This document shows, piece after piece, positions 28,893-39,599 of a stretch of 64,000 nt of DNA. Positions within the stretch are counted from its first letter, which is position 1. Each line of letters opens with the position of its first letter. Origin of the DNA: Paramoeba atlantica. Its lineage: Eukaryota; Discosea. The stretch lies in the NCBI GenBank assembly GCA_977017575.1, contig CDRNVI010000085.1, positions 1-64,000 of the forward strand. The letters run 5' to 3'. The translations under genes and the position numbers were made by a program. The notes below the pieces were generated by a model. The model was not told the origin of the DNA, did no database searches, and saw only the letters and a program-made list of their open reading frames with translations.

Positions 28893-28924
28893 AACGATAA
28901 AGATACAGTTTCTGTACCTTGTTG
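28893..28924 (+). other. Spliced-leader copy, full 32 nt
   Basis: The SL is complete here, from AACGATAAAG to GTACCTTGTTG, on the plus strand. It is followed by TCTTTTTTTC, not by a GT donor, so it is a copy of the mature exon at the 5' end of the inserted retroposon. Confidence 0.85.
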
Positions 28925-28957
28925 TCTTTTTTTCTTTACATAGTCCTCCCCCTTTCC

Positions 28958-29446
28958 ATGACCCCACGGGGCAAAGGCCCCATGCGACTGAGACAGAGGT
29001 TGGATGCGGAGGCTCGTTCCTCGCGGAGCGTCAGTGCTCGACAATGCCGTGGTTTGGTCTTTAAAAAACTCGTCAATACTCTTGTACTTGAGCGCCGAAT
29101 TTCCTTTTCTGCTCGTCTTGGGTTTTGCAGGTTCGAAAAAGGCCTCGCTGGTCAGGCTCGTTTTTGTTTGTGCCTCTTGAATAAGGCTTGTGTTCTGCGG
29201 CTCGAGCGCCGAAACCCCTTTTCTGCTCGTCTTCGATACGACCTGCCCATGGGAAAAGAGAGCGAGAGCGTTTTAACCGTCGTCAAAAATCTATCTTCCT
29301 CGAGCGCGAAATCTCCTCTTCAGCTCGGAAGCGATAACCTTGAACCGGTCCGAGTACCTGTCCAAATCGGTTTTGCACGTGGCGCCTGCATAGAAGGAGG
29401 TGGACATGGCAACGGGTATGAAGGCGGGAAAGGTTTTAGGCCCTAA
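28958..29446 (+). CDS. Unrecognised ORF in the SL-tagged retroposon
   Basis: A 162-residue frame beginning MTPRGKGPMRLRQRLDAE. Arginine-, leucine- and serine-rich. The underlying DNA has three degenerate repeats about 100 bp apart (GAGCGCCGAATTTCC…, GAGCGCCGAAACCCC…, GAGCGCGAAATCTCC…), giving the repeated phrase LERRxxFSARL. No known domain recognised. It may be coding, or the frame may be accidental in a structured RNA. Confidence 0.4.
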   Translation: MTPRGKGPMRLRQRLDAEARSSRSVSARQCRGLVFKKLVNTLVLERRISFSARLGFCRFEKGLAGQARFCLCLLNKACVLRLERRNPFSARLRYDLPMGKESESVLTVVKNLSSSSAKSPLQLGSDNLEPVRVPVQIGFARGACIEGGGHGNGYEGGKGFRP

Positions 29447-29567
29447 AGGAGGCAGAGATAACAGTATACGCTGAAGTTATGGCGTACGCATTTATAAACC
29501 ACTTAAAAAAAGACTTCCAAAAAAAAAAACCTTTTCGTCGTATAGCAATTTTTCTTGTTTTCCTACT

Positions 29568-29667
29568 TTATAAAAAAGGTGTTCTTTATAAAAAAGGTGT
29601 TCTTTATAAAAAAGGTGTTCTTTATAAAAAAGGTGTTCTTTATAAAAAAGGTGTTCTTTATAAAAAA
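29568..29667 (+). repeat. 18-bp tandem tail of the retroposon
   Basis: Five to six perfect copies of TTATAAAAAAGGTGTTCT at the 3' terminus of the retroposon, directly followed by the TSD. Tails made of short repeats in place of poly(A) are known for several LINE/SINE families. Confidence 0.8.
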
Positions 29668-32600
29668 GAGGCTATGAGATTCCGTGTGTGTTCGTGCAAA
29701 GAACCACTTTCGGTCATTGCAATGCACTTAAAGTAATCTTCTTCGATGCCGCCGGATTCAACGTACTTTTTCCTTTTCCTCTCAATCGCATTTTGCAACA
29801 GCTGTGTTTCAGTCATCTTCCGATAGCTTAAGCTTCCGGTGTGAACTACGGTGATGTCATACAGTACTTCACCCATGTGTGGCCACATAATACCGAGGTC
29901 GGGGCCAGAGCGTATTCTTCGGGCACGGCAAGGGTGCTTCTCAATCGATTCTGGAGAAATGTGCGCTTTGCATTTTGTGCAGTAAAAGGAAGCATGCATG
30001 CGCGGTTCAATCACAGAGGGGAGGCCCGCTTTAGAGCACAGATATGCTAGGAACCGTACAAGAGATGAATGCTTTCTTGTTGCGTTCATTCCTGCGCATT
30101 TTGTGCATCCGATTATATGTTGGAAGATTTCGTCCGATCTCATCTCAGCAGCACAACCCGGGCACTCGGCTCTTTCCGGCATCGAAGGAAGCTTGATTCC
30201 CAACCTGGTCATAATGGTATATCGGAAAAGGTAGGGATTCACATATCCGCTAGTGGATTGTAGGTGGCGAAATGACGTCGTGGTTCGCTTCAGAATGGAG
30301 TCCAATCGTGGGTCTTTGCGTAGGTCTGTTGCTAGATCTTTTTGTTCTTTTTTTTATGGCTTTGGATGCATGTACTCGAGCTGTTTGCTGCATCGGTTTC
30401 GTGTCTCTGTTTTGATCTTTCGACATGCGAATACCTACCGGAGCTTTAGGGGTAATTAGTTGCTCATCAATAGATTTTCGTGCGGTGTCAAAATAGTATC
30501 GCTGCTTCAGAGTAGAAGGAGTTAGCCCAAGGCCACCCAAGTGTTGCGGTAATGACGCTAGTTGAATGGAAGTGTCATCTGCGAAGAACCAATATTTTAC
30601 AATATCAGCAATTTCTGTGTCAAATCTTTGTGCCATATCCAGGGATTCTGCCGGTTGGTGAACTCGAAGGTGATAATCGTTTCGCGGGAGTGCACATCGT
30701 TGCAGCATGGCGAGGGAGATGTTGCTAGGACCCATTTTTCGTAGCCTGCGGAATAAACATTGATGTTTCTCAAGTTTTCGGACGAGAAGAGCACTTATCT
30801 CTGCACGTTGCCCAATGTAGACGCCGAGAATTTTGATAGTTTTGTCACACTTGGATACCCCTAAAGAACTGAGAGCCAATGATTGTTCGTTGTTTTGCTT
30901 AGTAGCTTCGTGATCAAACCATTCTGATTTCGAGAAGTTGATATTGAGGCCAATGTCAGATGATAATTCACGCAGCTGCAGAAAGGCTGCTTCTAGGGAA
31001 AGACAGTTTTTCGACGACATCGTCACATCATCCATATAGGCGCGGATTTTAACCTCGGGGAATAACTCGGCGAGTTCCACCAACGCTCCTTGTAGTAGTG
31101 CACAAAAGTAAAGAGAGGAAAGCGCAGAGCCTTGCCGTACCCCGGACGTGCTCTTTATCGTAGTGTGGAGGCGGTTGTTCGCAAAGAAAAGCAAGTCCGA
31201 GGGGTCGCCGTATTCGCAGTAGAACATCCGCATGAATGGTTTGAAAGCGCTGTTTTGCTGCAGTGCCCGTGCAATGGCCGCTCTTTGTGGAGTGTTATAC
31301 GCGTTCGAGTAGTCTACTGTCAGGATAGTGTGTCCGGAATCGCGGTCCTTGAGGAGTTCGTGAACAATGCTTTCGCACGCGTTTTTCTGTAGGACTCCAC
31401 GTTGGATGGGATAGAAGAAGCCTTTTAGAGATGCCTCGTGGCGTTGCAACAGAATGGAACCGCATATTTTTAGCACTGTATCACCCATCGCGATTGGTCG
31501 TATGCCGTTTTGTGGTTTCGCAAGGGCAATAATTCTACATCGAGTTAATCTGTTGCGTACCAATGCGCATACATCACCATTGATGACGTCCCTGAGCATG
31601 TGACATAGCGCGGTACAGGATTCGTTGTCGTCGGCTAATAGGCGGAGGATATTCTCACCGAGGCCTGTCGGCCCCGGGGCCGCTCCATGGGCAAGCTTGC
31701 TTATAGCCATCCGGACTTCTTCCAACTCAACCACACCGGCTGGCGGATATTCCGAAGTAGGTGCAGGGGGCGGGTCGCCAGGAGGGTGTAATTCTTTCAG
31801 CCGTCGTACCTTGTCGTCCAAACTTAGTGAGGAGTCGAGATAGACGTTGTCCAGAACCCTGGTTGCTTTGCCAAGATTCCCTGCGCGAGCTGCCTTTAGA
31901 GCGTTCCGGATTGAGCGCCGGTCAATTTCGAGTTCCTTCTGTTCTTCTTCGGTCAGATTGTCCACTGCTTCGGGTTTCGCGTTCTTTGGTAAGTGTGGTA
32001 CACTTTCGCGTCGACGTATAGCTTTCCGGACTGTGAGTAGCGAATCGCGGGGCGCGTTCAGAAATTTATGCCAGACTGCTTCCTTCTCCGATGTCAGTTC
32101 TAGTCTTAGATAGTCTTTGATGATGGAACGAAAAATGGCAACTACGTGCACAGAGAAAGCCGAGTCAATTTGCGCGAAAGGCGGTAGCGGTTCTAAATCA
32201 ACTCCGTGGTCAACTTCTTCAGCATCACCTGCTGCACTCTCCATGGTTTGAGGTTCGTACCTAGGGACTCGGTGGAGTTTCGTGGCTTCAATGCTGAAGA
32301 TCCTGATCTTGGACGACTGAGGCAAATAAAGATTTCCTGAGGGACCTGTCGCCCCGGGGGCGGGCTTGTACGAGAGATTGATGCTCAGCGTTTTCTTTCT
32401 CACCTTCCGTGAGACAACTTCGCCGATCGAATCGTAAACCAAGTTCTGGGAGCTGCGGAAAGACCATCCTACGCTGCATTCGGTGCCTTTTCCCCAGTTC
32501 GAGATTTGGTCGACGACGTAGTCTGGGGATATGGGGGAATTTTCTTCCGTGACGGTTTTCGCACCAGCGCTATCATAATCCGCGTCGGCCTCCGTGTCCA

Positions 32601-32938
32601 ATTCGGGGCAGTGGCGCGACAATGTTTCTTTGGCAGAGGGTTTCTGTTCATCGCACCGCTTTTTTGACATGGATTTATGAGCTTGCGATTCTTTCTTCGA
32701 GTGGGTGTTCGGGCCGTTTGTGAGTTGGCAGGGGTTATGAACAAAGGATCTTCGTTCGTTTTGCAATGCGTAGCTCGCTTTATCTTGGGAAAGCGAGATC
32801 TTGGCAGGTTCATGACGTTGGGCCTCACGGCTCTGGGAGACTTTCCGTGGCGGATCGCGCTTCTCGCTTTCGGAGCCGGATGATTCGCCTTCCTGTTTCC
32901 CTTGAATCAAACGGCGCCAGGTTGGACGTCGATGCTTC
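29668..32938 (-). CDS. L2 ORF: RT with RLE (one frameshift)
   Basis: Encodes the N-terminal conserved domain (KGTECSVGWSF … LPQSSKIRIFSI), a linker, and RT (AAPGPTGLGENILRLLADD; TVDYSNAYNTP; SGVRQGSALSSLYFC; catalytic AYMDDVTMSS). The frame shifts at a run of A (T on the plus strand) near 30345-30353. The next frame continues through PYLFRYTIMTRLG, the CPGC…HIIGC-x2-C-x8-H finger, CTKC…HPC and the nuclease SGPDLGIMW-x9-YDITVVH. Its last 50 residues (REAFQLEIEKLNAYTIVSQL…) lie beyond the retroposon at 28740-28890. Open frame extends upstream into the minisatellite without an ATG. Confidence 0.8.
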
Positions 32939-34482
32939 TTTACTTTTATTAAGACCTTTACTTTTATTAAGACCTTTACTTTTATTAAGACCTTTACTTT
33001 TATTAAGACCTTTACTTTTATTAAGACGTTTACTTTTATTAAGACCTTTACTTTTATTAAGACCTTTACTTTTATTAAGACCTTTACTTTTATTAAGACC
33101 TTTACTTTTATTAAGACCTTTACTTTTATTAAGACCTTTACTTTTATTAAGACCTTTACTTTTATTAAGACGTTTACTTTTATTAAGACCTTTACTTTTA
33201 TTAAGACCTTTACTTTTATTAAGACCTTTACTTTTATTAAGACCTTTACTTTTATTAAGACCTTTACTTTTATTAAGACCTTTACTTTTATTAAGACCTT
33301 TACTTTTATTAAGACCTTTACTTTTATTAAGACCTTTACTTTTATTAAGACCTTTACTTTTATTAAGACCTTTACTTTTATTAAGACCTTTACTTTTATT
33401 AAGACCTTTACTTTTATTAAGACCTTTACTTTTATTAAGACCTTTACTTTTATTAAGACCTTTGCTTTTATTAAGACCTTTACTTTTATTAAGACCTTTA
33501 CTTTTATTAAGACCTTTACTTTTATTAAGACCTTTACTTTTATTAAGACCTTTACTTTTATTAAGACCTTTACTTTTATTAAGACCTTTACTTTTATTAA
33601 GACCTTTACTTTTATTAAGACCTTTACTTTTATTAAGACCTTTACTTTTATTAAGACCTTTACTTTTATTAAGACCTTTACTTTTATTAAGACCTTTACT
33701 TTTATTAAGACCTTTACTTTTATTAAGACCTTTACTTTTATTAAGACCTTTACTTTTATTAAGACCTTTACTTTTATTAAGACCTTTGCTTTTATTAAGA
33801 CCTTTACTTTTATTAAGACCTTTACTTTTATTAAGACCTTTACTTTTATTAAGACCTTTACTTTTATTAAGACCTTTACTTTTATTAAGACCTTTACTTT
33901 TATTAAGACCTTTACTTTTATTAAGACCTTTACTTTTATTAAGACCTTTACTTTTATTAAGACCTTTACTTTTATTAAGACCTTTACTTTTATTAAGACC
34001 TTTACTTTTATTAAGACCTTTACTTTTATTAGGACCTTTACTTTTATTAAGACCTTTACTTTTATTAAGACCTTTACTTTTATTAAGACCTTTACTTTTA
34101 TTAAGACCTTTACTTTTATTAAGACCTTTACTTTTATTAAGACCTTTACTTTTATTAAGACCTTTACTTTTATTAAGACCTTTACTTTTATTAAGACCTT
34201 TACTTTTATTAAGACCTTTACTTTTATTAAGACCTTTACTTTTATTAGGACCTTTACTTTTATTAAGACCTTTACTTTTATTAAGACCTTTACTTTTATT
34301 AAGACCTTTACTTTTATTAAGACCTTTACTTTTATTAAGACCTTTACTTTTATTAAGACCTTTACTTTTATTAAGACCTTTACTTTTATTAAGACCTTTA
34401 CTTTTATTAAGACCTTTACTTTTATTAAGACCTTTACTTTTATTAAGACCTTTACTTTTATTAAGACCTTTACTTTTATTAA
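32938..34482. repeat. 18-bp minisatellite, about 85 copies
   Basis: The unit on the plus strand is ATTAAGACCTTTACTTTT, repeated about 85 times with very few changes. Being a multiple of three, it is open on both strands (LIKVKV repeats on minus, LLLLRP on plus), but neither frame has a convincing start codon. Variant units occur in pairs: G at 33028 and 33172 (8 units apart), at 33464 and 33788 (18 units) and at 34032 and 34248 (12 units), which points to block duplication. It abuts the 5' end of L2. Confidence 0.9.
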
Positions 34483-34888
34483 GAATTGCTCATCAGAATA
34501 TAATTTTAATAAACAAATAATCAATTTGTAATCACTAAATATAATTTAAATACGAGGCACCCAAATACCTGTGTTTTGAACGTTATTATAAATAAAATTA
34601 TTTGATGAATATAGTACTAAAGGACGTCCTTATAAAAACAATCTTCACCTCTCTCTCTCTCTTGCGAATGGGTAGTTCCCCGGCGGGGACCACCCACTCG
34701 CCAGTTCTCACACTCACCCACACGCTAGTAATGAAACCCCCAGGCGAAACCCCCAGGTCGCCTACTACCTGAGAGCCCCCCTCATCACCTCGTACTCTCA
34801 CTCACACATTGCCCAATCCTCACATCAACATACATCCCATACATATCAAAATCGCTCGAATATCCGTTCTTCCTGGTTATTGATTGTA

Positions 34889-36295
34889 TCAATGCTTTTT
34901 CTCTTCACACATTCTGCTATATGGATCTGCAGGATTTTCTTTTGATGCAATATATTCTGCCTGTACTGCAATTCCTTGACGCTTCAAATATTTCAACAAA
35001 CCATACAACTCCGAAGTAATGCCATCAGATCCTGACACTTTCCTATTGATCGCTGCTAAACAGGATGTATTGTCAACAAATAAATCTACGCATGTATCTC
35101 GCTGAAAGTGATGCCCGTACTTCTCAAACGCCAAACGTACTGCCCGAGCTTCGGCCCGATTCACTTCGTACTTGAAACCCTCCGGCCAGGAGGCTCCGGT
35201 ACATAAAACTTTCCCATAGTCGAGGTAAAGCACCGCCCCCCACCCGGTGGACGACGCATCGGTAAATAGAACGTGCTGATGTGGTACTGTATCAGGATGT
35301 CGGACCGGGTCCACTGGAGAACAATAGATCAAGGAATCGCGCCACTCGGTCAACTTCACTCGCACTCGTAATGGTAAAGGTACGACAGTATCCAATAGAC
35401 AAGGATCGCGATTTAAATGATTGATTCGTCGTCGGACAATTTTCAAGAATAGATGATATTGGGGAATCGGTATGCCCATGATTGCCGAAGCAAAAATGAG
35501 CCTCCCAACACCGGCCTCCAGCCCAGAGTATGTGGTATGCATGTAGTTATCATTCTGAAGTCTTCGCGTTATCTTGGGTCCCAATGCAACTTTCCCTGAT
35601 CGGTGGTGATAATTGACTCCATTGAATGTGTAGTTCTGCAAAGGTGGCACCCCAACCTCCTTAAAACGGGCGTTAACTTGCTGCGCCCGTCGATCTATAA
35701 ACGCGGCATATTCCTGTGTATTTTTTTCACTAGAAGCGTAACGAATGCCGTCGATATACACATCCAGACCATTGTGGGCAAACGCCGATTTCTTATTACA
35801 GTAAGCTGGATCTCCCGCTATTGTCGCGGTTAACGAGTGCATCAACTCAGGGGCACACCGGTGTCCCATCGGCATCACATTCATTTCATATACTTGCCCA
35901 CTGCGGTCCAAAAATCAGAACTTCGCCCTACTTTCGGATGGAATCGCGACCTGAAAAAAACCGCATGCCAGATCACGCTTTACCGCCGAGTCCTGTCGGG
36001 CTCGATGGAGATAATAGGCTGCATGTTTTACCGGTACTTGTGGCTCATAAACCTCCTTAATCCGTGCGTTGTCATCCCGGGTCCATGCTATAAACCGCCG
36101 GCGTTCTGTCTCGTCGTCAGCAGGCTCGACAACCGTGAATGGTATCACCCATTCCATCGTTGGGCGACGCTGTGCTTCCTCTGTGTTGACGTGTGACACA
36201 AATCCTGCGTCCACCAGCTGGGTTATATCCTTGTCGTGCAATAATGATTTACACGCCGGTGTTTTACTCGGAGAAATCAGCGTCTTCTTTCTCAC
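34889..36295 (-). pseudogene. V5 reverse transcriptase / RNase H
   Basis: Recognisable RT blocks (FIAWTRDDNARIKEVYEP, AVKRDLACGFFQVAIP, MNVMPMGHRCAPELMHS) and RNase H blocks (FTDASSTGWGAVLYLDYG, YEVNRAEARAVRLAFEKY, DLFVDNTSC, ENPADPYSR). Family member by the same motif order as V2 and V4. Fossil. Confidence 0.7.
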
Positions 36296-36479
36296 ACATA
36301 ATGAACAAGAATAAATAAAATGAAACCAATTCCTAAATCATGTAATATCTTTCTTCATAAAGCAATTCAAAGAATTCAACTGCTTTAGTATCCTCACCAC
36401 CTATCCATGAAAAGAAATTAAGGTACCTGGCCATTTCAATCAAACTTACAGTATTTGAAACAAATCCACAACAAACTCC

Positions 36480-37352
36480 TTTACTTACGAACGGGCATCC
36501 CGTCCGCCAACTCCGCGAACCAGCGCACCGTTGACCAACCTCCGTCACCGTTGATCTGGACATTGGCTGGTGCTGTCCCAACTGACTGATGTACGCGTGA
36601 AGGGTAGCGGTTCCGGGGCCCTCGATCACCGTGTACATGGAGGGTCGGTATGGGTTGAACCTGGAAGTCTTTGTTTTTCTCCCCCACCAAATCACTATTC
36701 TTAACGGCGTTAATTCGCGAAATTGTTCCTTCGTCAAACTTGCAGTCTCGGTCCACCGGCTGGCTGCTTTCCAACAAAGCATCAAGGTATGTCTTTCGCT
36801 GCATGGGAGATGGTGCCATAACTGGTTCAGTAACGTGGGTGTCAAAGGAGCCATCTGGCGTACTGGCTCCGTGGCCCCTTCTGCCATCAGTGATTTTACA
36901 TAAAATTTTAGAGGATTCGTTTCCAGGCCTGCGAGGCTTAATATAGAAGCGAGGCTGCGTGCGTACGTGAGCTTGCCCTGTACTCTGATGTTCATCGTCG
37001 CCACAAAAGTTGCTGCATGTATCGCGGTAATTTCGATTGCCTTCCAATTGCAAAAGGCGGTTAGTCTTTCCCACAACCTCGCCCTGCTTTTCCAGGTTGC
37101 GTTGCTCCACATCTCGGACATCCCATCTAGTGCTACACGGACCTCTTCCGTCACGTGAGTAATTCCCATTAATAACTTCATCAACTTCATCCTTACTGGC
37201 GTAGTATCCACACTTAACATTCCTCCGTACAAACTCCCAGATCTTATCAATCTCCCTTTCAAGTCGCCTGCACTTGGTACATTCACCGTCTGCTTTTCCG
37301 TTTGTAACCTTCCCTCCATCCTCCTTTTCTTTGCAACTTGCATATTCGACAC
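36480..37352 (-). pseudogene. V5 tyrosine recombinase
   Basis: Recombinase sequence recognised from TYARSLASILSLAGLETNP, MLCWKAASRWTETASL and WWGRKTKTSRFNPYRPSMY, equivalent to the same blocks in V1, V2 and V4. Fossil, broken. Confidence 0.65.
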
Positions 37353-37400
37353 ACTTTTCCCCTTGAATATAATAACACTGGCCGTTAGGGTGGGGCTTTT

Positions 37401-37688
37401 TCATAAGCTCTTGCTGCTCCCGGCAGGGCCAGCCACCCGCGAACGAAAATCCCGCTTTGGACAGTTTTTCCATACATGATCGGGTGAACGGCACCCAAAA
37501 CACAGCATTCCCGGTCTTCGGTATGGCGCAGGCGCGCGAGCTGGTGTGACGTGCGGAGTAAAATAACGCTGTGATCCTTGAGGTACATACGTGGCGTATG
37601 CTCGAGATAAACGTTTTTCTCTTTCCGTCAGCTGATCACTCACGTGGTGGTAAAATTTATCGTTGGGACGCACGTCTTTGAATTTCAT
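37401..37688 (-). pseudogene. V5 Gag C-terminal piece
   Basis: Contains a CCHC knuckle, CFGCRSPDHVWKNC, followed by a short tail, preceded by a basic stretch. Only this end of the Gag gene is recognisable. Fossil. Confidence 0.6.
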
Positions 37689-37690
37689 TT

Positions 37691-38077
37691 TGTGTGAATA
37701 TCGTACTTTGTAGAGATCCTATATAAAGTATACGCCCATTCAGGGTAAGGTTTACAATAACTATCAAAACATATAGTTGCATTTTTTTTTTTTAGCTTTA
37801 TCCAAATAGAATAGTCACTAATACAGTCACATAAGAATAAAATCAATTTCACGCGAAAATGCATACAGTTCATACACGTACATAATTATTAACAAACCCT
37901 ATTCAAATATAATCCCTCCTGTTTTTTTTTTTTTTTTTTTGCAATTAATAAGGGGGGAGAAGTATGAATCGCGGCATTGCCTCTATATTTTGACCCAGTA
38001 GACGAACCAAGTAGGTCCATTGGTGGGGGTATACGAGTTGAAAACAAGCAATCAAATTAGCAATTTGAAAATATAAC
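37691..38077. other. Spacer with poly(T) tracts, no gene
   Basis: AT-rich. A T run at about 37922-37940, followed by GCAATTAATAAGG, may be the poly(A) end of a minus-strand insertion. Nothing coding seen. Confidence 0.35.
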
Positions 38078-38277
38078 TTTTTTTTTTTTTTTTTACTAAA
38101 AACTAGCAAACAATTCTACCCGAAATCCACCCCTAATCAAATCACTCCCGCACCAAAACTAAGACCCGTGACGGCACGTCGGTTAGTGACTTGGTACCCC
38201 CCCTTGCCCCCCCCCCTTTTCGCAGAGAAACACCCTCCCCCCCCCCTGCGGCTATTAAATGATTGGGGGGGACCGAA

Positions 38278-38802
38278 TTACTCATCGTTCCCATATCCAA
38301 GGAGGGCCGTGTCAGGGACCGCCGCGGGAAGTCGGAGTACCAGCATCCGAGCCTGTGTCCGCATCAGAGTGATGTTAAGTGACGTCACCAATTGGTGTAA
38401 GGCTTCCCCGTTCGAAAGGGTACCCCCGGAGTATGCCGCACGAGAGACGGAAACCTCCTTGAGGATCGCAAAGGCGCTTGGACTCCACGCTCCATAAGAT
38501 TCCACGACCATCGCTCCAAATCGATGGCGTGCGAACTCTGCTTCCTCTCTTTGCTTCTTTTTGTTTTCGGTGGCGTATCGTTCCGCAAAAGACCCCGCCG
38601 TCACCCAGTTAGCATCACGGACTAAGTCCGTATACTTTGGTTGCTGAACATGAGTGACGGCGAAGTCTAATACAAGAGACTGGCCTAGCCCGATTGTAGG
38701 GATGAACACGTCTCCGGGCCTGGTGAGGGCGCCCCCAGGACCCTTGTTGCCCAGACTCACTTCTCTCCGCGGGGTGAAACCGGCCTTTTTACATTCAGAA
38801 GT
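38278..38802 (-). pseudogene. LINE E C-terminal endonuclease, distal part
   Basis: Encodes ECKKAGFTPRREVSLG, then RPGDVFIPTIGLGQSLVLDFAVTHVQ, an RPxD-x(n)-D pattern consistent with a restriction-like endonuclease, and a helical tail (EEAEFARHRFGAMVVESYG) before the stop at 38278. This arrangement is known at the end of RT proteins of protist and algal LINEs. The frame is open; the gene is interrupted by V4. Confidence 0.7.
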
Positions 38803-39599
38803 GAAATCCACACCGAGGGGCCGCACAGGACATAAAAGAAAATAACTATAAAGATGAAATAATAATTTATTTTCACATGAGTTCACCTATTCATATCATA
38901 TACATGAAAAGCAAATTGAAACGTATGTAGCTTCTACATCATCTTGACAAAATAGGCCTTTCAAAACAAACAATATAAATTTATAATATATCACTATGTT
39001 AGCGGGTTGCACCCGCCAAACCCGGCGGCTATAGGATGGGGGTTTGGTGGGTGGGACAAAAAAACGCGTAAAGGAAAAAAATTCTACAAGTAAGTAATCA
39101 GTAAATATGTAAATTTTCAGAATACATATTGTAGCTTTTATACATGATTCAATTACAACCCCCTTTCGGGGAAAAGAACAATGAAAATTATAACCCCCTT
39201 CCGGGGCATTTGACCCGATATTAGCCCCTCGGTTAAATTTCCATGCGTAGACTTCTAGAAATCCACACCGAGGGGCCGCACAGGACATAAAAGAAAATAA
39301 CTATAAAGATGAAATAATAATTTATTTTCACATGAGTTCACCTATTCATATCATATACATGAAAAGCAAATTGAAACGTATGTAGCTTCTACATCATCTT
39401 GACAAAATAGGTCTTTCAAAACAAACAATATAAATTTATAATATATCACTATGTTAGCGGGTTGCACCCGCCAAACCCGGCGGCTACCTGCCCACACACA
39501 AGTCACAATATTTTCCCGAACACACAGTAATTTTTTTTTTCCGAAAATAACTAGGGAAGGTTAACACAATAATAGATGACCGGTCTATTATCGTGCCCT

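Larger units (their letters stand above)
28891..29667 (+). mobile_element. SL-tagged retroposon inside L2
   Basis: A 777-bp insertion bounded by GAGGCT on both sides. It starts with the SL (28893-28924), then a 33-nt leader, an ATG at 28958 opening a 162-codon frame, an untranslated stretch, and ends with five to six copies of an 18-bp repeat TTATAAAAAAGGTGTTCT (29568-29667) in the place of poly(A). Head, tail and TSD mark it as a retrotransposed copy of a trans-spliced RNA. Whether it derives from a host mRNA or is a repeated non-autonomous element cannot be told from one copy. Confidence 0.75.
28569..32935 (-). mobile_element. LINE L2, CRE-like, split by an SL-tagged retroposon
   Basis: A minus-strand CRE-like LINE. 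Its coding part runs from about 32935 down to 29668 and resumes at 28890 down to the stop at 28740. A 777-bp retroposon (28891-29667) separates the two with a 6-bp TSD (GAGGCT at 28885-28890 and 29668-29673); removing it joins …NLIAS to LAKRA… in frame. The 3' end (28569-28740) has degenerate repeats of ACAAAAAACGNTGGTC. The 5' end abuts the 18-bp minisatellite and is probably truncated. L2 itself sits against a 43-bp stub of an L1-type LINE (28526-28568). Confidence 0.75.
34600..37690 (-). mobile_element. V5: VIPER-like element, degraded fossil
   Basis: Minus-strand order: Gag C terminus with zinc knuckle (37688 to about 37401), tyrosine recombinase (about 37352-36480) and RT/RNase H (36295-34889). 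The 3' side (34640-34800) has a GTTCCCCGGCGGGGACCAC hairpin that resembles the GGTTCCCCCCCACCGGAACC hairpin in the V2 repeats. Diverged from V1, V2 and V4 and with several breaks, so probably the oldest of the group. Confidence 0.7.

Noticed and set aside
28893-28924. SL RNA gene (spliced-leader locus)
   Set aside because: No GT donor follows the SL at this or any of the other four sites. There is no snRNA-like intron part and no tandem array. All are better explained as retrotransposed exon copies.
32938-34482. CRISPR array
   Set aside because: The 18-bp units are directly contiguous with no spacers, and the host is evidently eukaryotic.
32766-34520. Plus-strand leucine-rich (LLLLRP)n protein gene
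   Set aside because: It is the antisense reading of the 18-bp minisatellite plus L2. No supported start and no non-repeat domain.
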